Positions 25,237 through 34,898 of a stretch of 64,000 bases of DNA are shown one piece after another. Every line of letters starts with the position of its first letter. Positions within the stretch are counted from its first letter, which is position 1. The notes under the pieces were generated by a model that saw only the letters and a list, made by a program, of their open reading frames with translations, made no database searches and had not been told where the DNA came from. Source of the stretch: TH5896 sp049578985 (GTDB taxonomy: Archaea > Thermoproteota > Nitrososphaeria > Nitrososphaerales > Nitrososphaeraceae); NCBI GenBank assembly GCA_049578985.1, contig JBAUMZ010000185.1, forward strand, positions 3,473 through 67,472. Direction: 5' to 3'. Made by a program: the position numbers and the translations under genes.

Positions 25237-27060
25237 ATGCTGCAGATAGGCATGGAGCTTTTGATGCGACCTAAACCGACAATATGGAATCTGTCACAGT
25301 TGATAGAAAATCATGAGGGAAAGGAATTGCAGACTCTGTTAAAATCGATTGAGCAGGCTGCAAAGCGGATCGAAGGCGAGCGTGAGACGCTAAAAGAGAG
25401 CATTTCTTCAAGTCAGTTCCAAAAGCTCATGAACCATGTTGAAGGAATAAATGAGCAGATCAGTATTGCAGTTGGATATGCCCATCTGAAATATGCCTCT
25501 GACACATCGTCAAACGAGGCCGCTGCCCTGCTAACTAAGATGGAAATGCTGTCAGCAGACGTATCAAACCGCTTATTATTTTTTGACATTTGGTTTAAAA
25601 AACAACTTGATGATAGGAACGCCAATCGTCTGATAAATTCTGCTCCAATTGTTTATAGAGAGCATCTGAAACATAGTCGGCTTCTGTCCAAATTCACATT
25701 ATCTGAACCGGAAGAGAAGATAATTAGTACCCTGGAAGTGAGCGGCTCAGGAGCACTCACAAAGATATACGACAGAATGACAAGCTCTCTAGAATTCGTT
25801 GTACACCTAAAAAAAGGCAAACGGTTCATTGAAAAAAAATTCAGCAATAAAGAAAAGATGCTCTCGATGATTAGGAGTACAAAAAAGGAAGAAAGGGTGT
25901 CCGCATATAAGTCACTATTAAAAGAATATAAAAGAAATAGCGGAGTTCTAGGCGAAATTTATTTCAATAAAGTCATACAGTGGCATGATGAATTCATAAA
26001 GCTACGCGGATTTAAGAGACCAATTTCTGTACGGAATACATATAACAATTTGGATGATTCAACTGTGGAATCCCTTCTACAAGCTTGTCGTTCTAATGCG
26101 AAGGTGTTCCAGAAGTATTTCAAAGAAAAAGCTGCGATGTTAGGTCTCAGAAAACTTCACAGGTATCATTTGTACGCGCCTCTAACCTTGAGTGAGAGGT
26201 ATCAGGAAAGATTTAGCTACCAGAATGCGGTAAGCATGGTCATCGACACATTTTACGATTTTGATGGGAGATTTGGCAAATTTGCAACAAAAGTATTCAA
26301 CGAAAGACATGTGGATTCCGAAATAAGAAAAGCAAAACAAGGTGGCGCCTTTTGTTACACGGTTACACCAAAACTTACGCCATACGTACTTCTTAATTTT
26401 GATGGTAGAATTAGAGATGTTAGCACTATGGCTCATGAATTAGGTCATGCCATACATAGTATGGCAGCTTCACATAAACCAATCTCTGTCGCTCATGCCC
26501 CATTACCCTTGGCTGAAACAGCGTCTGTCTTTGCGGAGATCCTCCTTAATGACAGACTACGCAGCAAGTTAACACACAAGCAGAAAGCTATCCTGTTAGC
26601 TTCACAGATCGATGATATGTATGCTACTATTATGAGGCAAGCGTACTTTACCCTATTTGAGATTGAAGCTCATAAGTCTATAGCTGAAAAGAATGCGAAT
26701 ATAACCGAAGTATCAGACCTGTACCTACGAAATCTCGAAGATCAGTTCGGTGATTCAGTAACTGTTTCAGATGATTTTCGATGGGAATGGTTGTACATTC
26801 CACACTTATATCACACTCCTTTCTATTGCTACGCCTATTCATTTGGAAATTTGCTAGTTCTTTCCCTTTACCAACAATTCAGAAAAGAGGGAAAGTCATC
26901 ATTTATACCCAAATACTACAAATTGCTTTCGTCCGGGGGATCTCGCAAGACAGAGGAAATTTTGTCTGACATTGGAATCGACATCTCTTCCAGAGACTTT
27001 TGGCAGCAAGGATTTGATCTAGTTGAAAAAAATGTGCATGAGCTACGTGATTTGGTCTAA
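25237..27060 (+). CDS. M3B-family oligoendopeptidase (PepF-like)
   Basis: 607 residues. The zinc site HELGH starts at His400 (TMAHELGHAIHSM), with the downstream glutamate in PLAETASVFAEIL. The rest is the large helical channel of oligoendopeptidase F. It cleaves short peptides in the cytoplasm. Several Met codons lie near the start (25237, 25252 and 25264); the first is used here and the exact one is not decided. Monocistronic, divergent from valS. Confidence 0.92.
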   Translation: MLQIGMELLMRPKPTIWNLSQLIENHEGKELQTLLKSIEQAAKRIEGERETLKESISSSQFQKLMNHVEGINEQISIAVGYAHLKYASDTSSNEAAALLTKMEMLSADVSNRLLFFDIWFKKQLDDRNANRLINSAPIVYREHLKHSRLLSKFTLSEPEEKIISTLEVSGSGALTKIYDRMTSSLEFVVHLKKGKRFIEKKFSNKEKMLSMIRSTKKEERVSAYKSLLKEYKRNSGVLGEIYFNKVIQWHDEFIKLRGFKRPISVRNTYNNLDDSTVESLLQACRSNAKVFQKYFKEKAAMLGLRKLHRYHLYAPLTLSERYQERFSYQNAVSMVIDTFYDFDGRFGKFATKVFNERHVDSEIRKAKQGGAFCYTVTPKLTPYVLLNFDGRIRDVSTMAHELGHAIHSMAASHKPISVAHAPLPLAETASVFAEILLNDRLRSKLTHKQKAILLASQIDDMYATIMRQAYFTLFEIEAHKSIAEKNANITEVSDLYLRNLEDQFGDSVTVSDDFRWEWLYIPHLYHTPFYCYAYSFGNLLVLSLYQQFRKEGKSSFIPKYYKLLSSGGSRKTEEILSDIGIDISSRDFWQQGFDLVEKNVHELRDLV

Positions 27061-27294
27061 GCGAGCCAGAGAGAGACCCTGAACCTAAAAAAATGATGAG
27101 ACCCTATTAAGCAGCTAACCAACAGTCAATGGTGGAAAGCCACGACCTAAGCACCAAATGGTTTACAGCTAATCAAGTTCACTTCAAGCTCTCATGTTCA
27201 TTTTTGTGGTTACCCTAAGTTGCGTTTGATTTACCCACCGCCTAAATAAAACTGTCATAAGAAAAAATATAACTCGAATGATTACTTTAGAAGT

Positions 27295-27300
27295 AGGAGG
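27295..27300 (+). promoter_or_regulatory. Strong ribosome binding site for the GINS gene
   Basis: AGGAGG lies nine bases before the TTG at 27310 and supports it as the start codon. A TATA-like AAATATAAC is about 35-45 bases further upstream, so this transcript has a leader, unlike many genes in the window. Confidence 0.6.
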
Positions 27301-27309
27301 CGTGATAAA

Positions 27310-27843
27310 TTGCCAAACTCGAATGAGAAGCGACTGACAAGGATCCAAGACTCGTATACGTTGGGATACCTAGTAGAAGATGTCAAAGTGCAGTACAAGA
27401 ATGCTTTGGATGTGTCACTGGACGAAATTGTTATCGATTCGAAGGAAGGCGACATTAGCTCGGTTCCTCGGTGGCTGGCACAGAAACTCTCGGAGTCAGG
27501 GATTGTCACAATACAAGACAAGGACGTTGCCGCTTACGTCTCAAGAACACTCAACTTGGAAAGAATTGCAAGGGCTCACGATCTTTCCGGCATAAATGCC
27601 GACTTTTACATCCGAGTTAATGACTATCTTTCCTCATTAGATGGAAGGGATCGGGAAAGAATAATTGTGTCACTCAATTCATTCGTAGTATCAAGAATCG
27701 AAAAAATTGTCAAGCTGGCTGCAACCTCTACATTAACACCGGCAATAAGAGATAAATTATCAGTGGAGGAACGCGAATTGTATGATTTGATTCATGAATC
27801 GACTGCTGCGTTCAAAAAAAGGGTTATAAGGAAATTTGACTGA
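27310..27843 (+). CDS. GINS complex subunit (Gins51/Sld5-Psf1 type)
   Basis: 177 residues from a TTG start backed by an AGGAGG site. It shows the archaeal Gins51 order: helical A domain first (LNLERIARAHDLSGINADFY, then DRERIIVSLNSFVVSRIEKI), with a shortened C-terminal B part (RDKLSVEERELYDLIHEST). GINS joins Cdc45/GAN and MCM to make the CMG replicative helicase. The stop overlaps the mcm start (TTGACTGA), so both are made together. Confidence 0.85.
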   Translation: MPNSNEKRLTRIQDSYTLGYLVEDVKVQYKNALDVSLDEIVIDSKEGDISSVPRWLAQKLSESGIVTIQDKDVAAYVSRTLNLERIARAHDLSGINADFYIRVNDYLSSLDGRDRERIIVSLNSFVVSRIEKIVKLAATSTLTPAIRDKLSVEERELYDLIHESTAAFKKRVIRKFD

Positions 27844-29905
27844 ACAGCAGACCTCTGCGTCTTTAGCTAATGAACTTGAAAGATTTCTTCGGGGCTTTAA
27901 GGATAACCTGGGCAATTACAAGTACTTTGAAAGAATAAATCACATGATGGCCCTCGGCTCTACATCTGTTGTAATCGACTATATTGATTTTGATACTTTT
28001 ACTCCTGACCTTGCAAAGGAAATAACCCACCGTCCTGATGACATGCTTGAAGCATTTAACTCTGCAGTACTGACGATACTGAATGAGATTCATCCGGATT
28101 ACGCTGAAGAGATAATCGACAGAGTTAAGGTTAGGATTAGCAATTATTCGGTTCAGAGAACGTTACGTGATATTAATGCTGAGGTTATCGATAAGCTAAT
28201 AGGGGTCTGGGGTATGGTTGTAAGATCTTCAGAAGTTAAGCCCCTAGCTAAGAGGATTGGGTATAGATGTATGAATTGTCAAACGATTAATGAAGCGCAG
28301 CTCAAAGGTCTGCTGCTGAAGAAACCCATAAAATGTATTAATTGTGCAGAAAAGGAGCTTGAAATGGATCCAGAAAATAGCATCTTTACCGATTTTCAAT
28401 TGGTACGACTTCAAGAGCTTCCCGAGGATTTGCCTGCTGGTCAATTGCCACATTATGTGGAAGTGACTGTTATGGGCGATCTTGTTGATCAGTGTCGTCC
28501 CGGTGACAGAATTATGCTAACTGGAATTGTGCGAATAGAACAAGAGCAGATCTCTCCACAGATCAGAACCAGTCTATTCAGACTAAGAATGGAAGGCAAT
28601 AATATCGAATACCTTGGTGGAGGAACTGGCAATAAGGACTCACGCACAATAGAGCGTTTAACTATCAGGAGCGAAGATGAAAGACAAATCATAAGTGTAT
28701 CTAGTAAACCTGATGCATATGATAAATTGATTGCATCATTTGCCCCACACGTATACGGACATGAAGTGATAAAGGAGTCCATATTACTGTTGATCGTTGG
28801 CAGTTTAACAAAGAAACTGGGTGATGGTTCAACCAGAAGAGGAGATATGAATGTCTTCCTAGTAGGTGACCCAGGTACAGCAAAATCTGAGATGTTAAAA
28901 TTTGCGGCAAAGATAGCTCCCAGGGGGCTTTATACTTCAGGGAGAGGCTCTACTGCGGCCGGATTGACTGCAGCTGTAATTAGGGACAAATCTGGAATAA
29001 TGATGCTCGAGGCAGGAGCGGTCGTATTGGGCGATCAAGGCTTGGTTTGCATAGACGAATTTGATAAGATGAGGCCGGAAGATCGATCTGCGTTACATGA
29101 GGTAATGGAACAACAAACTTGCTCTGTTGCGAAAGGAGGAATCGTAGCTACGTTAAATGCAAGAACGTCTATTCTGTCTGCTGCTAACCCAATGTATGGG
29201 AAATACGATCCTTTCAAGAATATTACAGAGAACGTTAATCTACCCATCCCCCTCCTTACGAGGTTTGATCTTATTTTTGTTGTTCGGGACACCCCTGAAA
29301 GAGAAAAAGATAGTCGAGTTGCAAGCCATATCCTAGAGATACATAGGGATACTAATCGAGCTGCTCAACCCGCGATTGATACTGAATTGCTCAGTAAGTA
29401 TCTCGCATATGCAAAGCAAATTGAGCCTTCTCTGTCGAATGAAGCTATGGATATAATTAAAGACTATTACATGAAAATGCGAAATGTAGAAGCCGAGGGA
29501 ATGATTACCGTTACTCCCAGACAGCTTGAAGGACTTGTGAGGTTAGCGACTGCCCGAGCTCGATTGTTGTTAAAGGACAGGGTGGAAGCTGATGATGCTG
29601 AACGTGCAATATATTTAGTGCAAAGAATGCTAGAAACGGCTGGTATGGATGTGAATACTGGGAAGGTCGACCTAGGGGTACTTCATGGTAAACCGCACAG
29701 CGAAGTTTCTAAACTGAAGCTATTTATAGAAATATTCAATGCCCTTGCAGGCGAAGATAAGAATGACGTGAGTGAAAGAAACTTCATTGACGAACTCATA
29801 AATACTGGAAAATTTACGGAGGATGATGCCAAGACGTATCTAAGAAAAGCGATGCAAAACGGCCAAATCTTCGAACGAAAAGCAGGATTTTATGCAAAGG
29901 CTTGA
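27836..29905 (+). CDS. mcm: Replicative DNA helicase MCM
   Basis: 689 residues from a TTG start overlapping the GINS stop by eight bases. The N-terminal domain carries a zinc site of Cys145/Cys148 and Cys167/Cys170. The AAA+ core has Walker A GDPGTAKS at 344-351, Walker B CIDEFDKM with Asp407/Glu408, sensor 1 in LSAANPMYGKYD and the arginine-finger motif LLTRFDLIF. A winged helix closes the protein. It is the motor of the replication fork. GINS-MCM pairing is a known archaeal arrangement. Confidence 0.97.
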   Translation: MTEQQTSASLANELERFLRGFKDNLGNYKYFERINHMMALGSTSVVIDYIDFDTFTPDLAKEITHRPDDMLEAFNSAVLTILNEIHPDYAEEIIDRVKVRISNYSVQRTLRDINAEVIDKLIGVWGMVVRSSEVKPLAKRIGYRCMNCQTINEAQLKGLLLKKPIKCINCAEKELEMDPENSIFTDFQLVRLQELPEDLPAGQLPHYVEVTVMGDLVDQCRPGDRIMLTGIVRIEQEQISPQIRTSLFRLRMEGNNIEYLGGGTGNKDSRTIERLTIRSEDERQIISVSSKPDAYDKLIASFAPHVYGHEVIKESILLLIVGSLTKKLGDGSTRRGDMNVFLVGDPGTAKSEMLKFAAKIAPRGLYTSGRGSTAAGLTAAVIRDKSGIMMLEAGAVVLGDQGLVCIDEFDKMRPEDRSALHEVMEQQTCSVAKGGIVATLNARTSILSAANPMYGKYDPFKNITENVNLPIPLLTRFDLIFVVRDTPEREKDSRVASHILEIHRDTNRAAQPAIDTELLSKYLAYAKQIEPSLSNEAMDIIKDYYMKMRNVEAEGMITVTPRQLEGLVRLATARARLLLKDRVEADDAERAIYLVQRMLETAGMDVNTGKVDLGVLHGKPHSEVSKLKLFIEIFNALAGEDKNDVSERNFIDELINTGKFTEDDAKTYLRKAMQNGQIFERKAGFYAKA

Positions 29906-30381
29906 GCTCGACCTGCCCATGAACATGTATTTTATAGCTTGAGTCTAACATTATTGAAAATTCATTGTCATAAGTCGTTGAATTGTCAACTGGACCGTTA
30001 GGTAAGGTTCATCCTAATGTCAGTTGAGAAATAGCTGATGTAACAAGAGCTCCTATCTTAAAAGAAATGTACATGGATCGGGGCTATCTGTTGGATGTTT
30101 TTACAATAGTTATGTACTACTATATATTCAAATCAATTGATGCACTCAGAAGTCAGATACCTTCGTGATTGTGATGAGCATTGTGACCAATAACAACACT
30201 CGTCAACCTTGATGAGCAATGGCAATAGAACAAACTAAACGAAACAAACTAACGAACCTTTAAAATTGACCTTAAGGTAAATAATGCATAAATTTGTTCC
30301 CTAATAGTTCCTTGATCGATTTTTTTTGTATTGTGGGCTCTGTCTTGCCAAACATGCGAGCTGTCTCATTGTTTCTAACAA
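29906..30381. other. Intergenic region with one weak TTAGG/CCTAA pair
   Basis: About 475 bases after mcm. No ORF, tRNA or hairpin stands out. At 29998-30017 TTAGG and CCTAA half-sites face each other with ten bases between, a looser version of the elements near the permease; no gene start is close. Short repeats of TGATGAGCA type occur at 30172-30220. Confidence 0.35.
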
Positions 30382-30795
30382 ATGTTAAATACACTCCCTC
30401 CCTATGTAAGACAGAGGATGCGTCGTAGTATTCTTGTTGTTATTATAGGTGTCATAATTGTGTCATCAGGGTTGCTGATAGTAGTCTATGGGTTTCACAT
30501 ATTTTCTGCGGACTACAATCTTGAAGTAGATCCTCTTAAGGACGAACAGAACCTCTTTAGTACTGCGAGAGTCGCTTTATCCAATACAGGTAAGCTTCCT
30601 CTAACAAACATATTAATAAATTATGGTGGACAGAGTACTGAGTCATTAGAATCAATTTCACCAGGACAGAAATTGCTGTTATCACCACCTGAAAATGTCC
30701 CGCTTGACTTCGTTACTGTCACTACTAGCGAGGGCTTGAACCTGACGAAGACGTATAGAACTCCCATCAAACTCCCAGGAATGATGGGATCATAA
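30382..30795 (+). CDS. Small membrane-anchored protein, function unknown
   Basis: 137 residues. A basic start (RQRMRR) is followed by one membrane helix (SILVVIIGVIIVSSGLLIVV) and an approximately 95-residue outer part rich in beta-forming residues (ARVALSNTGKLPLTNILINY). The outer part ends with Pro and Met (PIKLPGMMGS). It resembles a CARDB-like or other small immunoglobulin-like domain in hydrophobic pattern only. Monocistronic between mcm and the riboflavin operon. Confidence 0.6.
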   Translation: MLNTLPPYVRQRMRRSILVVIIGVIIVSSGLLIVVYGFHIFSADYNLEVDPLKDEQNLFSTARVALSNTGKLPLTNILINYGGQSTESLESISPGQKLLLSPPENVPLDFVTVTTSEGLNLTKTYRTPIKLPGMMGS

Positions 30796-31010
30796 TACCG
30801 AGCACAGTGTGATACCAACCGCTGTTCTTGGTCTAGCCAGGTACGTCAGTATAACCTGCTGATGAAAAGGCGTTTTCACGGATTATACTACGTGCGAGAT
30901 GTGACGTACATGAAATGTAGCTAACATACATACATGAAATGTAACCTTGCTTTTTAAAACATTAGCGAAATTTAATACGCACTTATTTGTTCATTTCCTT
31001 GTTACTAGCT

Positions 31011-31637
31011 ATGTTTACAGGAATTATTGAAGGGTTAGGCGAGGTGACATCTATCTCCAGTTTGAATAAAGAAATGGGACGGTCTGCTGACATGAGGCTA
31101 AAATTGAAAATCCCATTAAGATTACTGAAAGGGCTCAAGTTAGGTGATAGTATGAATCTGAATGGAACCTGTTTGACAGTTATAAACAAACGAAACCAAA
31201 CGGTAGAATTTGAATTAGTGCGTGAGACTACTATGAGGTCGCAAATGGGACAATTGAAAAAGGGGGACCTAGTTAATATTGAGAGGAGTCTACGGTTGGG
31301 CGGCAGACTAGGCGGCCACATCGTTTTAGGGCATACAGATGGAATTGGAATTATTGATGAAATTAAAAGAAAAGACACGGAGACAAAAATGTGGATCACA
31401 TGTAAAGATCATTCACTCATGCCATGCATTGCCCACAAAGGGTCTATCGCGATTGATGGGATAAGTCTCACCTCAAATGATGTGGATAAGAAAAAGGATA
31501 GATTTTCTGTATCACTTATTCCCTTTACGTTAGAAAATACTACCTTGGGTTTAAAGCGACAAGGAGATTTAGTAAATATAGAGATTGATGTGGTATGCCG
31601 CTACGTGATTAATTACCAATATTCTGGTAATAACTAA
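31011..31637 (+). CDS. ribE: Riboflavin synthase, alpha-chain (bacterial) type
   Basis: 208 residues with the two lumazine-binding barrel repeats. It starts with the diagnostic MFTGIIEGLGEV; a second repeat begins near GGHIVLGHTDGIG and contains SIAIDGISLT. It dismutates 6,7-dimethyl-8-ribityllumazine to riboflavin. An in-frame TTG at 30987 extends the frame by eight residues, but the ATG at 31011 matches the family start exactly. Many archaea use an unrelated riboflavin synthase, so this trimeric bacterial type is a lineage trait or an old transfer. First gene of the operon. Confidence 0.93.
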   Translation: MFTGIIEGLGEVTSISSLNKEMGRSADMRLKLKIPLRLLKGLKLGDSMNLNGTCLTVINKRNQTVEFELVRETTMRSQMGQLKKGDLVNIERSLRLGGRLGGHIVLGHTDGIGIIDEIKRKDTETKMWITCKDHSLMPCIAHKGSIAIDGISLTSNDVDKKKDRFSVSLIPFTLENTTLGLKRQGDLVNIEIDVVCRYVINYQYSGNN

Positions 31638-31663
31638 AAATTAGTAAGATATATAACAAATTG

Positions 31664-32365
31664 ATGTCGACTAATATTCGATTGTATTCACTTGAAGATG
31701 CAATAGTCGCATTCTCAGCTGGCAAATTCGTACTTATCCATGACGACAAAGGTAGAGAGAACGAGGTTGATATGGTAATCGCAGCGGAGTTTGTAACCCC
31801 TATGCACGTTGGCATTTTGCGAAGGCAAGCAGGTGGTTTAATCTGTACTGCGATCACTCACGAAGCTGCATCAAAACTAGGCTTGATGTACATGCATGAC
31901 ATCTTGGAGCATATGTCTACTACTGCCCCTAAGCTTTCGAAGCTTGCTTTCAGCAGGGCTCCATATGGTGATCGATCTGCTTTTTCTATTTCCGTGAACC
32001 ACCGTGATACTTATACAGGCATTACTGATTACGACAGGGCATTAACAATTAATAGGATTGCAGAGGTGTGTAGAAATATTGACTCGGATGGGCCTGAAAG
32101 GTTCTCCAATTCCTTTAGGGCTCCAGGTCATGTTCCAATCTTAATTGCATCGAGGGGACTGCTTAATAATAGAATAGGTCATACTGAACTTTGTATGTAT
32201 TTGGCTCAAGTCTCAGGACTTACTCATTCGGTTGTCGTGTGCGAGATGCTTGACATGAATACACATCGCGCACTGACCATTGACGGGGCTCAAGAATATG
32301 CTAGGGAAAATAACATCCTTATACTTGAAGGTAGCCAATTAACAAATTATGCTAAGGCGGTATAA
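31664..32365 (+). CDS. ribB: 3,4-dihydroxy-2-butanone 4-phosphate synthase
   Basis: 233 residues from the ATG at 31664. RibB motifs are clear: DDKGRENEVDMVIAAE with the metal-binding acidic residues, FSISVNHRDTYTGITDYDRA, and FRAPGHVPILIA; GHTE appears near the end. It turns ribulose 5-phosphate into the four-carbon unit of lumazine. No GTP cyclohydrolase II domain is attached, as expected for archaea. Second gene of the operon, 26 bases after ribE. Confidence 0.95.
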   Translation: MSTNIRLYSLEDAIVAFSAGKFVLIHDDKGRENEVDMVIAAEFVTPMHVGILRRQAGGLICTAITHEAASKLGLMYMHDILEHMSTTAPKLSKLAFSRAPYGDRSAFSISVNHRDTYTGITDYDRALTINRIAEVCRNIDSDGPERFSNSFRAPGHVPILIASRGLLNNRIGHTELCMYLAQVSGLTHSVVVCEMLDMNTHRALTIDGAQEYARENNILILEGSQLTNYAKAV

Positions 32366-32374
32366 CTAAGTTCT

Positions 32375-32842
32375 TTGAACAAGATCAGGATAGCCATAGT
32401 TGTATCTGAATTTAATAAAGAAATCACTTATAGAATGTCTGATCTTGCAAAAGAAAACATTTACAAGCAAAACGATGTCACATTGACCTATTTGTGTTAC
32501 GTCCCTGGTTGTTATGACATGCCTCTGATCATTAGTGAGTTATTAAAACGAAAGGATGTCGATGCAGTAATCACACTCGGGGCAATTATAAAAGGAGAAA
32601 CAAAACACGACGAGCTAATTGCTAATAGTGTAGCCAAGAGCTTCATCGATCTTTCATTAAAGTATCGTAAACCTGTCATACTTGGCATAAGTGGGCCAGA
32701 TATGACTCTCCAACAAGCAAGAGATCGAGTTGAGAGTATTTCCTCAAGGACAGTATTTGCGGCAGTTAGCATGACGAGACATCTAAAAAAATTAAAAACG
32801 CAAAGATCTGGTTTGAGTACTTCCTCAGAAGTGATAGTGTAG
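32375..32842 (+). CDS. ribH: 6,7-dimethyl-8-ribityllumazine synthase
   Basis: 155 residues from TTG. The fold-defining IAIVVSEFNKEITYRM, the substrate loop YVPGCYDMPLII and the AVITLGAIIKGETKHDELI stretch with the catalytic His are present. It joins the ribityl-pyrimidine and the butanone phosphate. Nine bases after ribB. Confidence 0.95.
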   Translation: MNKIRIAIVVSEFNKEITYRMSDLAKENIYKQNDVTLTYLCYVPGCYDMPLIISELLKRKDVDAVITLGAIIKGETKHDELIANSVAKSFIDLSLKYRKPVILGISGPDMTLQQARDRVESISSRTVFAAVSMTRHLKKLKTQRSGLSTSSEVIV

Positions 32843-32848
32843 TTAGAT

Positions 32849-33604
32849 ATGCATTTAACAATAATCAAGATAGACAGATATGGTCCATGGACTCTAACAC
32901 TCGGTAGTGATCGAGAATCAGCACTCCAAATGCTTCAAGCAAGGATCTATTTTGATATCCAACGATTATTTTCCGAAAAACATTGCATTGTCTACCCTAA
33001 CAGGTTTGATGAATACTTTGCTATCACAAATGGGTTGCTAATTTCAGAACTAGTGGATATTCAAAGAGAGCTGACCAAATTGTATCCTCAGTTGGGATTT
33101 TCGATGGCCTTAGGGTACGGTGACACTCCCACTGAGGCAGATAGAAGCGCTTTTGAAGCTCGAAAAAAGGGGGTTCAAATCGCATCTCGAGGAATCTTTG
33201 GACATGACTTACATGGAAACCAACTAGGAAATCATATGACCGATATCCGGATAATGCATATCGATGTTAGTGGACTCAGTAAACTGAACTTGAAATTGTC
33301 TCCTTATCAAGTAACATCCATGATTTTCGGCATATATTCACGTTTAGTTGATAAATTTATGGAAAAGGAATGCCTTACTTTTTATCTTGGGGGGGATAAT
33401 TTCATGGTGGTAGCAAGCAATATACTCAAAGAGGAGGTAGAAAATATATTGCTTGGGATTACAGAAGATACACGTATTCCTCTTAATTGTGGAATAGGAA
33501 AAGGAAAAACAGGGAGAGATGCTGCTATGATTGCAACAAAGGCCCTTGACAAAATTAGAGAATTAAGAGATAATGGAACAGACGTTTCAATTTATGAAAT
33601 ATAA
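32849..33604 (+). CDS. arfA: GTP cyclohydrolase III (archaeal FAPy-forming)
   Basis: 251 residues, matching the MJ0145-type enzyme that opens GTP to 2-amino-5-formylamino-6-ribosylamino-pyrimidinone phosphate (FAPy). The two ferredoxin-like halves related to nucleotide cyclases are visible, with HIDVSGLSKLN in the second half, FYLGGDNFMVVASN as the GGD-like metal site, and GIGKGKTGRDAAMIATKALD at the end. Because this enzyme leaves the formyl group on, a deformylase is needed next in the pathway. Its stop overlaps the next start (TAATG). Confidence 0.93.
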   Translation: MHLTIIKIDRYGPWTLTLGSDRESALQMLQARIYFDIQRLFSEKHCIVYPNRFDEYFAITNGLLISELVDIQRELTKLYPQLGFSMALGYGDTPTEADRSAFEARKKGVQIASRGIFGHDLHGNQLGNHMTDIRIMHIDVSGLSKLNLKLSPYQVTSMIFGIYSRLVDKFMEKECLTFYLGGDNFMVVASNILKEEVENILLGITEDTRIPLNCGIGKGKTGRDAAMIATKALDKIRELRDNGTDVSIYEI

Positions 33605-34875
33605 TGTCTATTCTCATAAAGAACGCAAGTCTTCTGAGAGGACCAGATCTAATATATGCTGAAAGAGGAGTCATTCAGATCTCTGACAATGGTATCATTA
33701 CTAGGGTTGGAACTGACACGGAACTTAGCCCATTAGACAGGGTATCAACAATCTTTGATGCGGAAGGCCTTTTGCTACTTCCAGGGCTCATAAATGCACA
33801 CACACACATCGGAGATTCTATTGCAAAGGACTTTACCTCAGATCCCGACTTGTCGTCGACTGTTGATCCAATTATCGGTATAAAACGCAAGATCCTTTCC
33901 AGAACTGATCCCATCCACCTAGAGGCATTCATGAGATATACCGCGGTCTCAATGTTAAAAAGTGGAATTGTAGCATTTGCAGATTTCCGCGAGGGCGGTC
34001 TGGATGGTACAAAACTATTAAGGAGGGCTGTATCAGGTTTAAGAATTAAACCTTTAGTACTAGGTAGAATAGAGAAATATTTTGAGTCTCCTTGTCCCCA
34101 ATCTAACTCAGGTCCCCGCACCAAAGAATCATCAATAGATTCTTCTGTCTTACCACGGGAGGTATTCGATGTGCTTGGTGTTTCGGATGGACTCGGAATA
34201 AGTGGGACAAATGAAAACACCGATAGGTCTCTAATCGAGTATTCGAAAACGGTTAGAAACTACAATAATACGAGTAACCTAGGGACCAGGAGATTACTTG
34301 CGATCCATACTGCCGAGTCTCGAGAAACGACCGCTCTGTCCAATAGGAAGTTTGGGTTGACTGAAGTTGAAAGAGCAATCAAGTTCCTCCAGCCTGACTT
34401 CGTTGTACATATGACGCAAGCAACTGACAAGGACATTGCTGCCATTGCGACAAATAAAATAGGTGTAGTGGTTTGTCCTAGATCTAACGGATTACTGGGT
34501 TGTGGTGTCCCTAGAATTGCCGATATGATAAACAACGGTTGTATAGTAGGATTAGGAACTGATAACGTTATGCTTAATTCCCCAGATTTATTCAAGGAAA
34601 TGGACTACATTTGGAAGGTTTCTAGGGCTACAGGTGTACATCAGATAAGTGCACGAGATATATTGAAAATGGCTACTGTTAATGGAGCTGAAATTCTTCA
34701 CCTGAATTCTGGTTGCATTGAATCTGGTCGATCCGCAGACATGCTATTCATTGACAAAAGACATGTTAACCTCTATCCTATCCACGATCCTTATGCATCC
34801 ATAGTGCAAAGGGCAGGCCAAAGTTCGATCATGGGTATGATGATAAACGGAGAATTTGTAACAGTGAATTCGTGA
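33604..34875 (+). CDS. Amidohydrolase in the riboflavin operon (candidate FAPy deformylase)
   Basis: 423 residues of the amidohydrolase superfamily, closest in pattern to cytosine-deaminase/chlorohydrolase-type enzymes. The metal site is intact: HTHIGD after LLLPGLINA, AIHTAESRET, FVVHMTQ, and the catalytic Asp in LGTDNVML. It sits between GTP cyclohydrolase III and the pyrimidine reductase, overlapping the former by one base, and no creatininase-type ArfB is seen in the operon. The simplest reading is that it removes the formyl group from FAPy. That is an inference from position; a deaminase acting on another pyrimidine is also possible. Confidence 0.85.
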   Translation: MSILIKNASLLRGPDLIYAERGVIQISDNGIITRVGTDTELSPLDRVSTIFDAEGLLLLPGLINAHTHIGDSIAKDFTSDPDLSSTVDPIIGIKRKILSRTDPIHLEAFMRYTAVSMLKSGIVAFADFREGGLDGTKLLRRAVSGLRIKPLVLGRIEKYFESPCPQSNSGPRTKESSIDSSVLPREVFDVLGVSDGLGISGTNENTDRSLIEYSKTVRNYNNTSNLGTRRLLAIHTAESRETTALSNRKFGLTEVERAIKFLQPDFVVHMTQATDKDIAAIATNKIGVVVCPRSNGLLGCGVPRIADMINNGCIVGLGTDNVMLNSPDLFKEMDYIWKVSRATGVHQISARDILKMATVNGAEILHLNSGCIESGRSADMLFIDKRHVNLYPIHDPYASIVQRAGQSSIMGMMINGEFVTVNS

Positions 34876-34898
34876 AAAAAAGAGAGGCAGTTAGGTAA

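Noticed and set aside
27093..27160. Possible C/D box RNA (ATGATGA followed by CTAA words) before the GINS gene
   Set aside because: No proper CTGA D boxes or C'/D' pair at the right spacing.
29998..30017. TTAGG and CCTAA half-sites as a further metal box
   Set aside because: The ten-base gap differs from the other elements and no gene starts nearby; mentioned only in the spacer description.
30170..30220. Two TGATGAGCA words in the spacer after mcm
   Set aside because: Looked at as C/D box RNA, but D boxes are missing.
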